From: Liolophura sinensis
Taxonomy: Eukaryota > Mollusca > Polyplacophora > Chitonida > Chitonidae
Reading direction: 5' to 3'
DNA: 64,000 nucleotides
NCBI RefSeq assembly: GCF_032854445.1
Contig: NC_088295.1
Coordinates: 47,167,385 to 47,231,384 of the forward strand
Shown piece after piece: positions 1-11,800 of this stretch. Each line of letters begins with the position of its first letter. The first letter of the stretch is position 1. Position numbers and translations under genes: made by a program. The notes under the pieces were generated by a model. It was not told the origin of the DNA. It ran no database searches and was given only the letters and a program-made list of their open reading frames with translations.

Positions 1-436
1 TGGTTCCGTCCCGCGGTTTACGCGTAAAGTTAGCAGTGAACCTGACGTGACGAGGGATGTTAAAACAAACTGAATCCAGACCATTGTCTGCGAAATCAGT
101 TAGGACCAATACACTCGTGTGAACCACTGCCATTACCTTGACTCATTTGCGGTTTTATGGTGCTATACATAACCACGAATAACATTAATCTAGTTCAGTA
201 CAAAAGTAAAATTACTTACGTCAATCCTCAGTTTTTGGTTGGTATTTAATGGAATACTAAATCACATGTTTACACTATATTTCAAGGAGACTATCAGCTG
301 GAGACACGTGGTCATATGCATGTGTGTACATATGTCAGTGGATTTTATCCTAGGGGAGACAATTCTCTGTTAGGAAGCAATTCATTTCAAAGTGCTGGCA
401 TAGTTGAAATTTGAAGCACATTTACAATTATGTTTA

Positions 437-668
437 TATGTTTTTGTTCATGTCTTTCTTTACTGGAATTTATTTTATTGTTGCTTCACTCAAGAATCAA
501 GGTTCAAAAACTTTTCACTTAGATGACGATTGCCAAGATCAGTTGCAAAGGAAATCGGACAGAGGAAGCCAGGCAGAGGAAATCCGGTATAGGAACCTGT
601 GGGAAACCCTCGGACTTCTCAAGAATGAACTGGTGAAAGTCAGGAGGAAACCGTCACACGTCACATGA
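437..668 (-). mobile_element. Decayed antisense SINE-like fragment
   Basis: The plus strand reads as a mutated reverse SINE-A: TTTATTTTATTGTTGC, CACTCAAGAAT, TTTTCACTTAGATGACG, then GGAAATCGGACAGAGG and GGAGGAAACCG. These match in order the antisense words TTTATTTATTTGATTGG, ACTCAAGAATATTTCACTTA, GACGGCGG and GGAAACCGGGCAGAG. The 85-codon forward frame over this stretch, which looks like a signal-anchor protein, is therefore repeat-derived. Confidence 0.55.
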
Positions 669-2023
669 AGAAACTTCTTAGAATAATATGAAAATTGTCA
701 CACCTCGCAAGAAGAAGCACGGTTTCAGGATGCCAAAACAATTAATATTCTATGCTAAATGGTAACATTTTACTTGATTCACTCTGATTTTGGCAATATT
801 TTTTATATGGAAGAATCCGTTTGAAGAACTCAACGAGACCCTCTATGAAACATCGATAGGGCACAGAGATTAGAACTTACTGCATACATGCAGTATTAAG
901 AACAATTTAACTCTTCGTACCGGTACAGGTAACTAGTTCATTTTCAGGTATATCGGTGCATGTAATTGAGCTTAATCAGGATCGGCAAATTAAAAACGCA
1001 AAATACAAAAATGGATACCATTAAATCTATCTATAGTATATTATGACCGTATGTCTGTCCAAGGAGATTAAGTCTATTATCCGAGTGATGCTAGAATATA
1101 TTCTGTTATTATAACACAATATTCTGTCATTTTCTGTAAAAATTAACAGATTATTTTTGGAGTTTAATAACAACAGTTTAAATGACCTCTTTAAATTCTT
1201 CTCAGATTTGGATTAAACAAATACCAGGACTCACTCAGGAATTCACCGGACAGACTTGCCCGTGTCAGATATTCATGGTTTATGATCGTTCTGATTTTAT
1301 AACCGATTTCTCTTTGGGACAGGGAGGGCAACTACATATTTGTCATAAATAAAAAGTTTGAAGAGTTTTCTTGAAGATGTTGTAGCCAGTATCTGTCTTT
1401 GACTTCAGCTGATATGATAGACGCGATTATACCCTGGGATTTACCATTGTCTTTGATATCGCGGCCCGATACGACACATCAAAAGAGAAGACCGTCTGAG
1501 GCATGTATGATCAACACTGGCAAAAGTATATCTACTTGTTAAGTCAACAACTTGCCAGGTCACTTCTGAGTTAGGTTAGGTTTTTAGTTAAACCCTGTGT
1601 CTGAACCTTTCAGTACCCGGTGACCCATTCCAGCGAGACCAACCTTGTTTGTTTAATCTCTTGAGGTCGAATGCCGAATACGACGGTCAGTTGTTGCCAA
1701 GGCTAATTAAAATCAAGTTTTGCAGACTCGTACTTTTCTTGACATAGTTTCACATGCCGCGAATAGTGTCTCAATGGGTGGGAATTTTTTTTTCTTTTGG
1801 TCAGTTGAAATCCACTATTTCCACTTAACTCGTTTCACCTTTTCATGGCGACGTGTTTGTTCTGTTTAATGTTTACCAGTGTCAGGGTGTGAAAAAAAAT
1901 TATCTGCTTCGTTTTTTTCCCTTGCGACCTAAAAGTTATTACGTGAGAATTCATCTCCGAATTTTATGACATCGAAAACGGTTGCTAAGCATTCTCGACC
2001 ATATTCTTGATTACCGACGGCAG
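669..2023. other. Intergenic DNA
   Basis: Apart from the MITE-2 copy at 1071-1170 I see no supported gene, RNA or repeat here. Open frames are short and lack domains. Confidence 0.5.
1071..1170. mobile_element. MITE-2 copy
   Basis: This contains GAGTGATGCTAGAATATATT, then CTGTTATTATAACACAATATT, and ends in TTAACAGATTATTTTTGGAG. The same words in the same order or inverted occur at 4970-5155, 18355-18465 and 18874-18990. It is non-coding, AT-rich and partly palindromic. Confidence 0.5.
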
Positions 2024-2476
2024 GACCCAGTTGTTCGAAACACAGCAGCCAGTGCAGTGCCCCAAAATTAAAGTATAACAGCAGCAGTTTTAGTTCTCAT
2101 TTAACCGTTTCACAATTTTTTAGGCTAAGTACAAAATTAAATACTTGGCTTAAACTTAAATCGGGGCTTCCGTGGCTCAGTTGCATAGCGCGCTAGCGCA
2201 GCGTGACGCAGGAGCCTCTCACCAATGCGGTCGCTGTGAGTTCAAGTCCAGCTCAGGCTGGCTTCCTTTCCGGTCGCACGTGGGAAGGCCTTGCAGCAAC
2301 CTGCGGATGGTCGTGGGTTTTCACCGGGCTCTGCCCGGTTTCCTCTCACCATAATGCTGGTGGCCGTCGTATAAGTGAAATATTCTTGAGAACGGCGTAA
2401 AACTCCAATCAAATAAATAAATAAATAAACTTAAATCTTGTATTAAGTTGTAAACCAGTTTTGAACAACCGGGCCT
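2024..2476. mobile_element. MITE-3 copy split by a SINE-A
   Basis: GACCCAGTTGTTCGAAA at 2024-2040 is matched in inverted orientation by TTTTGAACAACCGGGCC at 2458-2474. Without the SINE and one duplication copy the element is about 180 bp. A second, rearranged copy lies at 40487-40639 with the same ends and the shared internal words CTTGGCTTAAA/TTTAAGCCTGG. No coding capacity is seen. The family name is mine. Confidence 0.65.
2163..2425 (+). mobile_element. SINE-A, full length, with 12-bp target-site duplication
   Basis: This is a tRNA-derived SINE in sense orientation: a head with an A-box-like TGGCTCAG and B-box-like GAGTTCAAGTCC, the SINE-A body (CTGCGGATGGTCGTGGGTTT, CATAATGCTGG), and a 3' end GTGAAATATTCTTGAG with an (ATAA)n tail. 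The duplication TAAACTTAAATC is identical at 2151-2162 and 2426-2437, so insertion is recent. Forward frames over it are not genes. It interrupts an older MITE-3 copy. Confidence 0.92.
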
Positions 2477-3060
2477 AGAAGATAAAAGTTTTAGCTGTTA
2501 TTCTGCCGGTGAAAAGGTTTGTTTCTATAATAAAACTAAAGTTGTTTTGATAAAACGACATGGTTGACTTGGGAATTAGCGTGGATTTCCGAGAACTCCT
2601 GTTAGGCCTACTCAACAGATTCCCTGGCCCACGTATACCACCTACTCTTGGAGATGCTGATCTCTCCAAAATGTCAACGTGCCTTGGCTATCTACAGAAT
2701 ATATCCACAGTCTATAGGATTTCATTCCTCCACCCCCGTCCGTTTGATAAGGTCTTTATTTAACTCGCGTCTTAATCCACATTTTTGGCTGGCCAGGAAG
2801 TCTGATAAGGAATATATTCAGGACAATCCAGACAAGGCCGTGGTATACATGTATATAGTGCCAACGTTTATCTATTTTTACACCATAATTTGATCAAACA
2901 AGGCATATATTCATTACCGTTTATCACATCCTAACTGGTCATGATGGACACATATATAATTGCCAATGCGGCGTATAAATTTACTGGAAAAACGCCGAAC
3001 ATCTTTCGACCAAGTATATTTAATCCTAATCTGTACTGTTAAAAAAACAAAACAACAACA

Positions 3061-3062
3061 AC

Positions 3063-3119
<57 letters not shown>
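3061..3119. repeat. (CA)n microsatellite
   Basis: An almost pure CA/TG dinucleotide run, preceded by a short (CAA)n stretch. The minus-strand poly-Cys/Val frame across it is an artefact. Confidence 0.97.
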
Positions 3120-3125
<6 letters not shown>

Positions 3126-4960
3126 AACATTAAAGAACGAAAACTAAAAACAGCAGTTTTCGAGAGTTTTAGGTTTGGATTGGTGATTGAGATATTTGAG
3201 CTGTTCTCATTGTGTGCTTTCTAATCTAATCGAACGGGGAAGCCTTTAATTATGGGTATTATCGAATGTCGAATCAAGTGATATCCTACCTTCACTTACA
3301 GTGGATGGAGATCAAATAGAACGCCGTTGAAAGCGAGATTTCTTAATTAATTAGACCCTTAATTAATACGTAACGACTGATACAATCTCATCGCGGTTCT
3401 CAATTAGGCTGTGATCAATATGGTCGTCAGCTGTTCAACCAGTCATTATACTGCCCGGCTGTAAATACCGAAATTCAACAACCGTTAATTTCTTATGCTC
3501 TTTACTGATACCGCCTTGGTTTAAGGTTTCTCAATTATGCAAATTAAGGTCAACGGTTACTCGAGAGCCTCAGAACACCGACTTTGATCATGCTCTTCAT
3601 ATCTCCAGGACTGGGTACTTAAACATGTGAGTATATCTATATTTATAGACTCTGCTTAATACATTCCAGGCGTGCTTGAATTTTGCAGTATGTGACGTTT
3701 CAGTTCAGACGAAAGGCGGTACATTGAGAAACAAACAAGAAAAGGAAGGGGAAAAAAGTAACGGAAGTCAGATAAAGTATCCTTGTATCATAATATAAAA
3801 TATATTTTCACAGGTTTTATCGGCCAAAATGAAATTAAACAGCCCTTTAATTCAAAACATGTAGGCCTTTACCTTTTGTGAAAATTCATTTTTTTTGCTT
3901 TATTTCCTGAGTAGTTGGTTAACGACATAAACCACCATGCCATCACAATCAGTTATTTTTTATGGGTGGAAATAAATTGGAGTGTGCACGGGTAAACTGC
4001 CACCGACGTGGTGGCAAGTTATCGACAATCTTGTGATATACATACGTGCACATGCGCGGCACCCATACTGGTGCGAGAGGAGACCTCTTCAAAAACAGAA
4101 AAATGTGCCAACAAGAGCAGTCCATTGTTAACTGTCCTCGATGTCCTCCATTAACAGTGAGGACGGCGGAATTAAGGGGAATTTGAGAAATCTTAATGAA
4201 ATAATTTAACGAGATTTTTAACATTTTATAAGCAATTAACACTAATATTTTGTAATTTTATCACCTTAGTAGAGTAGTGATAAAGACAGATAAAAACTTT
4301 TTCACCATTTTGTTAGCAACATTCATCCATGGGATATTTATTTTAAATTCTTTATTTATCAGAATTTACAATCCACAAAATTCAGTAATCGTGTAGACCT
4401 TTATTGTACATTATATAATGGAAAATAACTACAAACCGTAGCTCTGCCGAAACGAGTAACATTATGTTCGTCGAGTTTGTCCAGAAAACAATCCGATAGG
4501 CTACAATGATGCCCCCTCACCATCGAGAGCCTCACAAGCGATGCTATCTCTTGTATAATAGCCGAGATACAAGATCCGGATCTACACTGATCAAGATCCG
4601 ATTACAACAGACCTAAATATTTATCAACGAGAGTAGCTACTCATTGCAGTTGCTTAACTACGGCATTCCACAGCGTGATACCGTACCTTTACAACTGTAA
4701 GCCCTCTTATCTGATCACACCAGATCATTAGAGGTACTTAGAGCAGCAGTGGACACTAGTTAGAGGTAACCGGACACCAATTAAGTGTCCAAACAAACCC
4801 CGCCATGAATACTGTTGTCCATTTGCTGTAAATGACATTGTGGGGGCGAAAACTTTGACATGAACCGATACCGAATACTATAGGCGCCATCAGGTCAGCT
4901 AAAAGGGCACGCGCCCGTTGATTTATTTGTTTCATTGTATGGTGCTACAAAATAATCTGT
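3120..4960. other. Intergenic DNA
   Basis: No exon, RNA gene or clear repeat was recognised. Short frames, including one of 97 codons on the minus strand at about 4.0-4.2 kb, show no domain and no splice context. Confidence 0.45.
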
Positions 4961-4969
4961 AGATTTTAA

Positions 4970-5155
4970 CAGGAAGTCTTTTGTCTGGGTGATGCTAGAT
5001 TGTATTCTCTCTTTTTTTTTTGTTGGTGTAACACAATCCGTGTTCATTATAGAGAATATGTGTGCTACATTTAACAAGATTAATCCGCTGCCATAAACTG
5101 ATTTCTAGCATCACTCGTTCTGTTCAGTTTAGCAGATTATTTCTCTAAGGGTTTT
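4970..5155. mobile_element. MITE-2 copy, internally inverted
   Basis: GGGTGATGCTAGATTGTATTCT near the left is mirrored by GATTTCTAGCATCACTC at about 5100-5116. It is followed by TTTAGCAGATTATTTCTCTAAGGG, related to the MITE-2 end. It seems to be a palindromic or doubled version of the element at 1071-1170. Confidence 0.45.
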
Positions 5156-5570
5156 CACAGATATACGTGGGTCTTATCCGAATGCTAATGTATAGTGATT
5201 AGCAAAAGACATTTTTTGATAACTCCTGATATACTGCTACCGATGACGTCATAGTGTAACGTACACTACTCCATGTACATCAAAACTGATACAAATCCTC
5301 GATAATTTCGGTTACTGTATATACACTACTCGCCTGAGTACCATCGCCAGTCTTATCTATGGCATCGGCTACATCCGTTTACTTTACGGAGATAAAAAAG
5401 AGTCTCTGACTGCATGCTACATCAAAGAAAATCTCAATGATGTGAATACATGTAATCGTCATATGTTAGCAGATAAGACTTATGGACGAGGACATGCACC
5501 ATGTGACTTTTCCTGGAAAGTAGGGCGTTTATAGGCAGACACGATATCATGCATGATATATTTGATTATA

Positions 5571-5731
5571 TATTTATCTATTTATTTATTTGATTGTTTT
5601 TTTTTTGCCATTTTCAAGAATATTTCATTTATGCAACTGCTGCCAGCCAACTCACGACCATCCGACAGGTTGCTGCTGAAGTCCCCACGTATATACGATC
5701 AGAGAGAAAGCCAGCAAAGATGTGGACTTGA
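5571..5731 (-). mobile_element. SINE-A antisense, near full body, decayed
   Basis: TATTTATTTATTTGATTG, TTCAAGAATATTTCATTTAT, CACGACCATCC and GACAGGTTGCTG, then GTGGACTTGAC. These are the antisense tail, 3' domain, body and B-box region in order. A sense fragment begins ten bases later, giving a head-to-head pair. Confidence 0.8.
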
Positions 5732-5740
5732 CCCCCCCAC

Positions 5741-5811
5741 CCACCTCCCTCCCACCATAATGCTGGTCGCCTTGATATATAAATGAAATATTCTAGACTA
5801 CGGCTTAAAAG
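5741..5811 (+). mobile_element. SINE-A 3' fragment, sense
   Basis: CCTCCCACCATAATGCTGG, then AAATGAAATATTCT and CTACGGCTTAAAAG, match the sense 3' part. It lacks the (ATAA)n tail. It faces the antisense copy on its left. Confidence 0.75.
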
Positions 5812-6330
5812 ATATGTGTTAAAAGAAAATTTACACAAGGCAAAAAATGAAATCACGGCCTTCAAAACACCAGCCACACTATAGGGCTGTATTTACTGCA
5901 GCTGTAAATAGTTTGTTCAGGTCACGTGCCCGTCGTTTGAGGGCCGTGTGCATCGATCACGTGACGGAATGACGGCAAGATGATAATCAATTTTGTAAGT
6001 TCGAACAGCATAACGTCATGTTTGCGTGTGGTACACGATGTTTGTTACCCCATAACTGCAGGAATTTACACCCAGAGGCAATTTTACCCACCCCAGGGGA
6101 TCTGTAAGAACATTTCCTGTGACTGGATGACAGTTTTTATTCGTTGCCATTAGCCCGTGGTTATAGAAGTGAAGTGGAAAGTATTCTGCAAACGATTACA
6201 GAAAATATCCAATTAAATCTGACGAGTTTTGCAAAAATATGCAAAACTTTATGACTAGGCGAATGTGAAAACAAGATTATTGCATTTTGTTTGTCATTGG
6301 AAATCATTGAACAATGGTACGGCCTAATTC

Positions 6331-6529
6331 TGTGACGGTTATTTCAGTTGTGATAATGTTTCATTATTTCAGGTGTGATAATGTGGTGATTGTTTTAGTC
6401 GTGATAATATGGTGATTGTTTTAGTTGTGATAATGTGGTGATTGTTTTAGTTGTGATAATGTGGTGTTTGTTTTAGTTGTGATAATGTGGTGATTGTTTT
6501 ACTTGTGATAATGTGGCGGTTATTTTAGC
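6331..6529. repeat. 26-bp tandem repeat, about 7-8 copies
   Basis: The unit is TGTGATAATGTGGTGATTGT followed by TTTAGT. The central copies are nearly identical and the outer ones are diverged. The array runs straight into the tail of an antisense SINE-A. Confidence 0.9.
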
Positions 6530-6656
6530 TTATTTATTTATTTATTTATTTATTTACTTATTTATAAAGAATCAAGAATGTTTCACTTACCGCGGTGGCG
6601 GCCAGCAATATGGTGGAAGGAAACCGGACAGAGCCCGGGGGAAACACACGACTATG
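6530..6656 (-). mobile_element. SINE-A antisense, 3' part only
   Basis: A (TTTA)n tail, AGAATGTTTCACTTACCGCGG, GGCCAGCAATATGGTGG and GGAAACCGGACAGAGCCCGG. It loses similarity after CACACGACTATGC, so it lacks the tRNA head (5' truncated). Confidence 0.85.
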
Positions 6657-6859
6657 CATAGAGTGCTGGCATCCATGCGCATATGCGATCGCGGAAAAAG
6701 CCACCAGGGGCTTAAATCTCTTGTCTTGCGTGCAACTGGTATATGAGATTTTCCAAAATGTCGTTATGGGCCACCGTAGCTGTTGTCCTCATCAGCTCTG
6801 TCATGACAGTATGTAAGCATGCAGCACCCACCTAGCAGGGGGTCATATCTCTGATAAAG

Positions 6860-9800
6860 TGTTTTCCACATCTGTTCAATGTCATTCCATCAGTGGTCCC
6901 TTGGCAGATTATATTTCGCTGACTTTGAATGATGTTTTATTTATCGCCGTAAACATAAATATTTTCCGAGGAATCTGTTCCTTATTATGCCGTACGAGCA
7001 CACCTCTTGAGATTTTAGAGATTATTTCGAAACGCAAGGGCCACGCGCTGTTGCTATGGATTAAATACAGATCAATGAATAACATGTTTCTCTATGTTGT
7101 GTCAAAAACGTTTGAAACTAACATGAGCTCATATGGCTCCAGTTAAAGATGCAATGTCCCGAGGATGGGGCTTAATAACTCGATCTGTATGACTCCACCC
7201 CGAAACCATAGCCAACGACACACAAAAACGGAGTTTAAAAGCTGTCGTCTCAACGCCCTCACCCCACCCCCTAGCTTATCGCAATAATCTATCCTCTATC
7301 CCTAAATGAAGACGTGTTTTATTTGGATCAGAGTGCATTAGTCCGCATATAGGCCTAAGCGTTCAACCTAGATGACATCCACACGTCTTGGTTTTCCGGT
7401 AATACATATTCGCGCATAGCAATAAGAAGGATATACATATCAAGAGAGTAAATGTGGTAGTTATCGGCCTCCGTAGACAAGCTTAACTTACTTACATTTA
7501 TATTAAGACACGAGGCTCTTTGCTTCTCATGAGTGATGTGTTTTGCTACTTTGCATCCAGATAATATATAACGCATGCCAAATCGTATATGATCTGTGCA
7601 AATGAAGTCTACACAGACGAGATGTATGGTTCAAATTATCAGCCGTATACTAGTATAGTGCAAGTTGACAAAAAAAAAAATCACAAAGATGTTGTAGAGA
7701 GCATCAAGTGGAATTGGTTAGTTGGTGCTTGGAATATTGGCGTGTACCAGTTCCTCCATTATCATGTGCAATAGGAGAATGTGTTATATTTGTACCTTTG
7801 CATTAACGACAATAATCAGTATGAGATTTACCATATTAAGTTTATTTATTGATGTGTTGATCGATGAATTATATTTGACAGATTTTTGTCTTGTTGATTG
7901 ACTATAGATGCGTGGATAAGTATACCTTGATCATTTTAATAGATGATTTTCGTTTTTGCTTTATTAACTAATTAATTATCCAAATATATTTTTAGTTGAA
8001 CTTTCATTACAAAACCACAAATTATGGTTATCCTATTTACTGTGCGAAAACTTGGTTACCTGGTGTTGCACGTCAGTTTAAACGTACGCATGCGTTGCGA
8101 GACTATTATAAAAAAGACAATGCATAGGCCTACTCCAATATATAATGTGTCCGTCAGGCTATAATGCAGCTACTGGGCTGCATGAGTTTTTTGGCCAAAC
8201 TATAGCTGTAACACTCTTAATTTATTGCCACGTACAAATGCCATATGGGCTCTAAATTTCATGCAATGGACATCATTAGCCGGAACTTACATATAGTGCT
8301 ACAGAGCAAGTGCTTCGTGAAGGCAAGGGGAATGGAAAACGAAGAGAAAGAAGATTTTTCAGGAAAAAGTCGCATGCAAGAAAGTACACGATTGCTCGCT
8401 AGTTACTGAATAGCCTCACTGTATATCGCATTATCCGAATCCGGCGGAGAATCTTGTAGCGACACCGTTAAGAACTGAACATTGACTTTAGTGTGAAATA
8501 GTTCCTATAAATTTCAAAAATTTATTTTCCTCCGCAAGCCATGGGACGTGTGTCCCGTAGTCTCATGCACACACGAACTCTTGTGAAAGTGAACGTACAG
8601 CCATTGAGAATTTCGTGCTTGAAGCAATTCTACATGCTTTATAGATGTAGTAAAGCGTCTTAAATAATAGTGCTTTAAATATAGACCTTTGTTGTTGTTG
8701 TACATGAATATGTAAACGATTCAATACCAGCCTGTTCGCAAGGATAGACCACCAGAGAGTTGGAGAGTTGCGGGTCTACAGACGTCGGGTCTAGAGACGT
8801 AGATAACATTTTATCGTACAAGGAGTTTCAAAGACACTTCATTTCATATGTACCGAACGCTCTGTTTCTCCTATTCGGATGTTTATGGAGATCCTACCAG
8901 CGAAATTGAAACGTGGACTACCTCATAAAAACAGTACAGTCAAGCCTAGCGATATATGGATGCTGACGACAATTCAATATAATTTAGTTCCATCAATTGT
9001 TAGCGCTATTTTTAGTGGGACTTGATTTTCTTCTTTTCTGGCTTTTTTGCGATAAGTTTTCTGCATTTTGCTGCATGGGCGTTATTTTGCAGGGCAGTTG
9101 TTTGGTTATTTCAGTTTACCGCTAGGTGTGTTCTACTGGGTATTAAAATTGGCCAAAACATGGGCCCATGCACTCACTTGGAAACGGACTAAAAAGTCTG
9201 GCTCACTGTTGCCAGTCAGGCACCTCCAGAACCGAGGAACCAACGATCATGGTGATGCGAAATTTTGACCAGTAATGTTTCAGATCGGTCAGTAATTAAC
9301 AGGTTAAAGGACTGAAGCGTGCAGATTTATAGTGACTGCCCGTTGCATGACACTAAGCGTTAACACGTAAGTAAATAAAATTACCCTGCAATTTGAGGCC
9401 ATAAACCTCAACCTGACCAGCCAAAAACTATAAACAAATCGAGTGACCACAAGTAAGGAGTTTATCAGGCCACCTTGACCCTATAAGGCCACAGATTGTC
9501 CCTATTTTCCAAAAACCAGACGGTTAAGTTGACCCGGAAATCTGTATCCCGGAACTGAAACTGCTCGCGTGATTGTGTTCCATCTGGACCTATATGAGGG
9601 CTTATAATAAACACTTTGATGGGAGTCAAATTTAACTGTTATTTAATGTTATTACATGCAATTTTGGTTTAGTCAACACCTGCATATTTCGTGCGAGATT
9701 CAGGCAACGAATTCGCCTAAACTAAAACAAATCGCATGTATGTTTGCATTAAAAGTCCTCGTCAAGATATGTCTGCTATATTATGTGGCGTTCAGCCATG

Positions 9801-9990
9801 ATCATTCGCTCATAAAAGGACTATTTGCACTACATAATTTGATATACTCACATTCATGCAATTGATGGTGTATTACAGAAAACCTCTCAAACATGTTTAA
9901 AATATATGCATGCTTGACCATATCTTTATGCATTTAAACCATCTTATATGGATAGTGGTTTATTAAAAAAAATAGTTTCTACCCGGGGTA
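6860..9990. other. Intergenic DNA
   Basis: No supported gene or repeat. The forward frame of 95 codons at 6.86-7.15 kb has no domain, start context or splice support. The rest is AT-rich unique-looking sequence. Confidence 0.45.
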
Positions 9991-10004
9991 GGGGATTGGG
10001 GGTT

Positions 10005-10215
10005 ATGTCTTTCTAGGTGATATAATGCCTGTCCAAAGGGTGATGTCTTCCTAAAGATTAATGTTTTTTCAGAAGGTTAAATGTGTGTAGAGACCAGTGT
10101 CCAGATGATAGACGTGTTGGATGGTAACGTTTGTTCACGAGAGTAAAGCTTTTTTCCAAAGGGAAATGTTCTTCTAGATGATATGTCATTTATTCAGATG
10201 TCATGTTGCTTGTTC
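10005..10215. repeat. Degenerate short-period repeat (low confidence)
   Basis: Words such as GTCCAAAGGGTGATGTCTTC, TTTTTCCAAAGGGAAATGTTC and TTCTAGATGATATGTCAT recur at loose 25-35 base spacing. They suggest an old minisatellite that has largely decayed. Confidence 0.3.
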
Positions 10216-10523
10216 CGAGACCGTTAGAGCTCAGCTCAGTTAGATATCAGTGTTATGTCTCTTTCACTGGGGCTTATATTCCTTTTCTGCTAACTGCGAC
10301 CACCTGCAGCTATTTGGAAGATGACTGAATCGTTGGATGATAATGGGGAAATCATGTCACAACGACCCTCGGAACATCGTGTATTCGCCTTGCAGATATT
10401 TATACGTCCAATCAAGTTCCGAAGCCCAAATCATCATGCAGATTTGCAGCAATCCTGGAAACGCCCAACAACGAACCAATTTGGGGATGGGTTCCACAGT
10501 TTTATTACATGTATTTAGTTCTT

Positions 10524-10524
<1 letters not shown>

Positions 10525-10555
<31 letters not shown>
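10525..10555. repeat. Poly(T) run
   Basis: About 30 T in a row. No SINE body is attached, so its origin is unclear. Confidence 0.95.
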
Positions 10556-10557
<2 letters not shown>

Positions 10558-10950
10558 ACGAGAGGGTACCTATGTGTCATATATGGGTGTTGCAATAACC
10601 TACTTGATATATTAATTAAAATCAGCACCACCGACAAAGTGCATACGTGTTTCCAGGGAGGTGGACTATCAAATTATCTGTAGTTCGAGAAGCAAAGGTC
10701 GCGGCATATATGTATGTCAGGCGACAGTGTTCATGCAGCTATGTAATCGACTGACCCCAGGCTTATGAGCCAGCATTTCCTATGTTAAGTGTAGAGGCTC
10801 GGGGGACAGGTTCTCGCTGGCACGCTACTACTGGCGGACATCCTTTCGCAGTCTCGAAATAAGTTCTCAGGAGAACTTTAAACATCACGCATGATGAAGA
10901 TTTTCGTTTTTCCCAAGCCACACAGTCTCACCGCCCATCCCTTCGATTTC

Positions 10951-11098
10951 GGCACGTGCCGATGACGTCACGAGATTCAGGAAATAATTCTCATTGGTCG
11001 CTGCTATTCCGGAAATTAGTCCTGGTAAATATGGCGGCCCATGTGTTCCAGGCGGAGGAAAAGTACGAAGATTAAGTAGTGCCAAGCACTTCCGGTGG
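10951..11098 (+). promoter_or_regulatory. Promoter-like cluster of transcription-factor motifs
   Basis: Within 150 bp there are several known core-promoter motifs: a palindromic E-box GGCACGTGCC (10951-10960), a full CRE TGACGTCA (10963-10970), a reversed CCAAT box (ATTGG, 10993-10997), ETS-type CCGGAA (about 11008), a YY1-like AAATATGGCGGC (11027-11038) and another ETS-type ACTTCCGG (11088-11095). The ATG in the YY1-like site opens only 14 codons unless spliced. This combination is typical of CpG-rich housekeeping promoters, but no downstream gene was recognised. The minus-strand frame over the same bases looks like a shadow. Confidence 0.35.
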
Positions 11099-11609
11099 AA
11101 GTTATAGCGATATTTGTATTCAACTGATACCTCCTGAGTGCTAAGATCTGTGGCGTTCTCTTACCGTGCTAGGGCTCAACATGAACAGAGCAACACGAAG
11201 CAGGCTTTATATAACCTATATAGAAATATATCTACAGCTTCACTTTATCACGACTTGCCTAAAATTAGCTGCCTACTTCTGTGACATTTTCATACAACTT
11301 TCCTTCCCGTCAATTAAGCCATCCTGTGCTAGATTTCCACAAGACAAGCTCATCTTCGAATAACGCGTTTTATGCAGGCAATCATTTATTCCTCCATAAT
11401 AAATATGTACAGTAAAATATCACTTCAAGTGAAATTTTTTCAGCCCTGCAGTATATGTGCTGGAGTGAAATGATGGAAGAAACTTTGGACGTATAAGTTC
11501 AAGTAATTAATGAATTATCCAAACTAATCTCAAAATATTCATTTATTCAACAACGAACGGTTCTACGAGCGTTAGACAACTGATTCTATTTGTTTAAGGC
11601 CACGATTGT

Positions 11610-11800
11610 ACCATGCATTGCAGAATCGATGACAAAGTAGAAAGGAATGACACCTGATAGCAGGAAGCGATGTCACGATGGAACCAATCAATGGCACAAT
11701 CACATGAATGGTTCGATGGTGTGAAGCAATGGCACGATAGTGCGAGGCGATCGCTTCATGCCATCGCACCATCGCCAAGCGCCATCGTGCAGTCGCCTTG
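11610..11800. repeat. Cryptic GATGGCAC/CACCATCG repeat with inverted halves
   Basis: Variants of ATGGCACAATC, ATGGTTCGATGG and GGCACGATAG recur on the left, and their complements (CATGCCATCGC, CACCATCGCC, GCCATCGTGC) follow on the right. The whole can fold around GGCGATCGC near 11745. Minus-strand frames rich in Ala-Ser-His repeats arise from it. Confidence 0.55.

Noticed and set aside
411-668. Forward 85-codon frame resembling a short signal-anchor (type II membrane) protein
   Set aside because: The DNA follows the order of an antisense SINE (CACTCAAGAAT, TTCACTTAGATGACG, GGAAATCGGACAGAGG), so the frame is repeat-derived.
2914-3123. Minus-strand poly-Cys/Val frame
   Set aside because: Translation of the (CA)n microsatellite.
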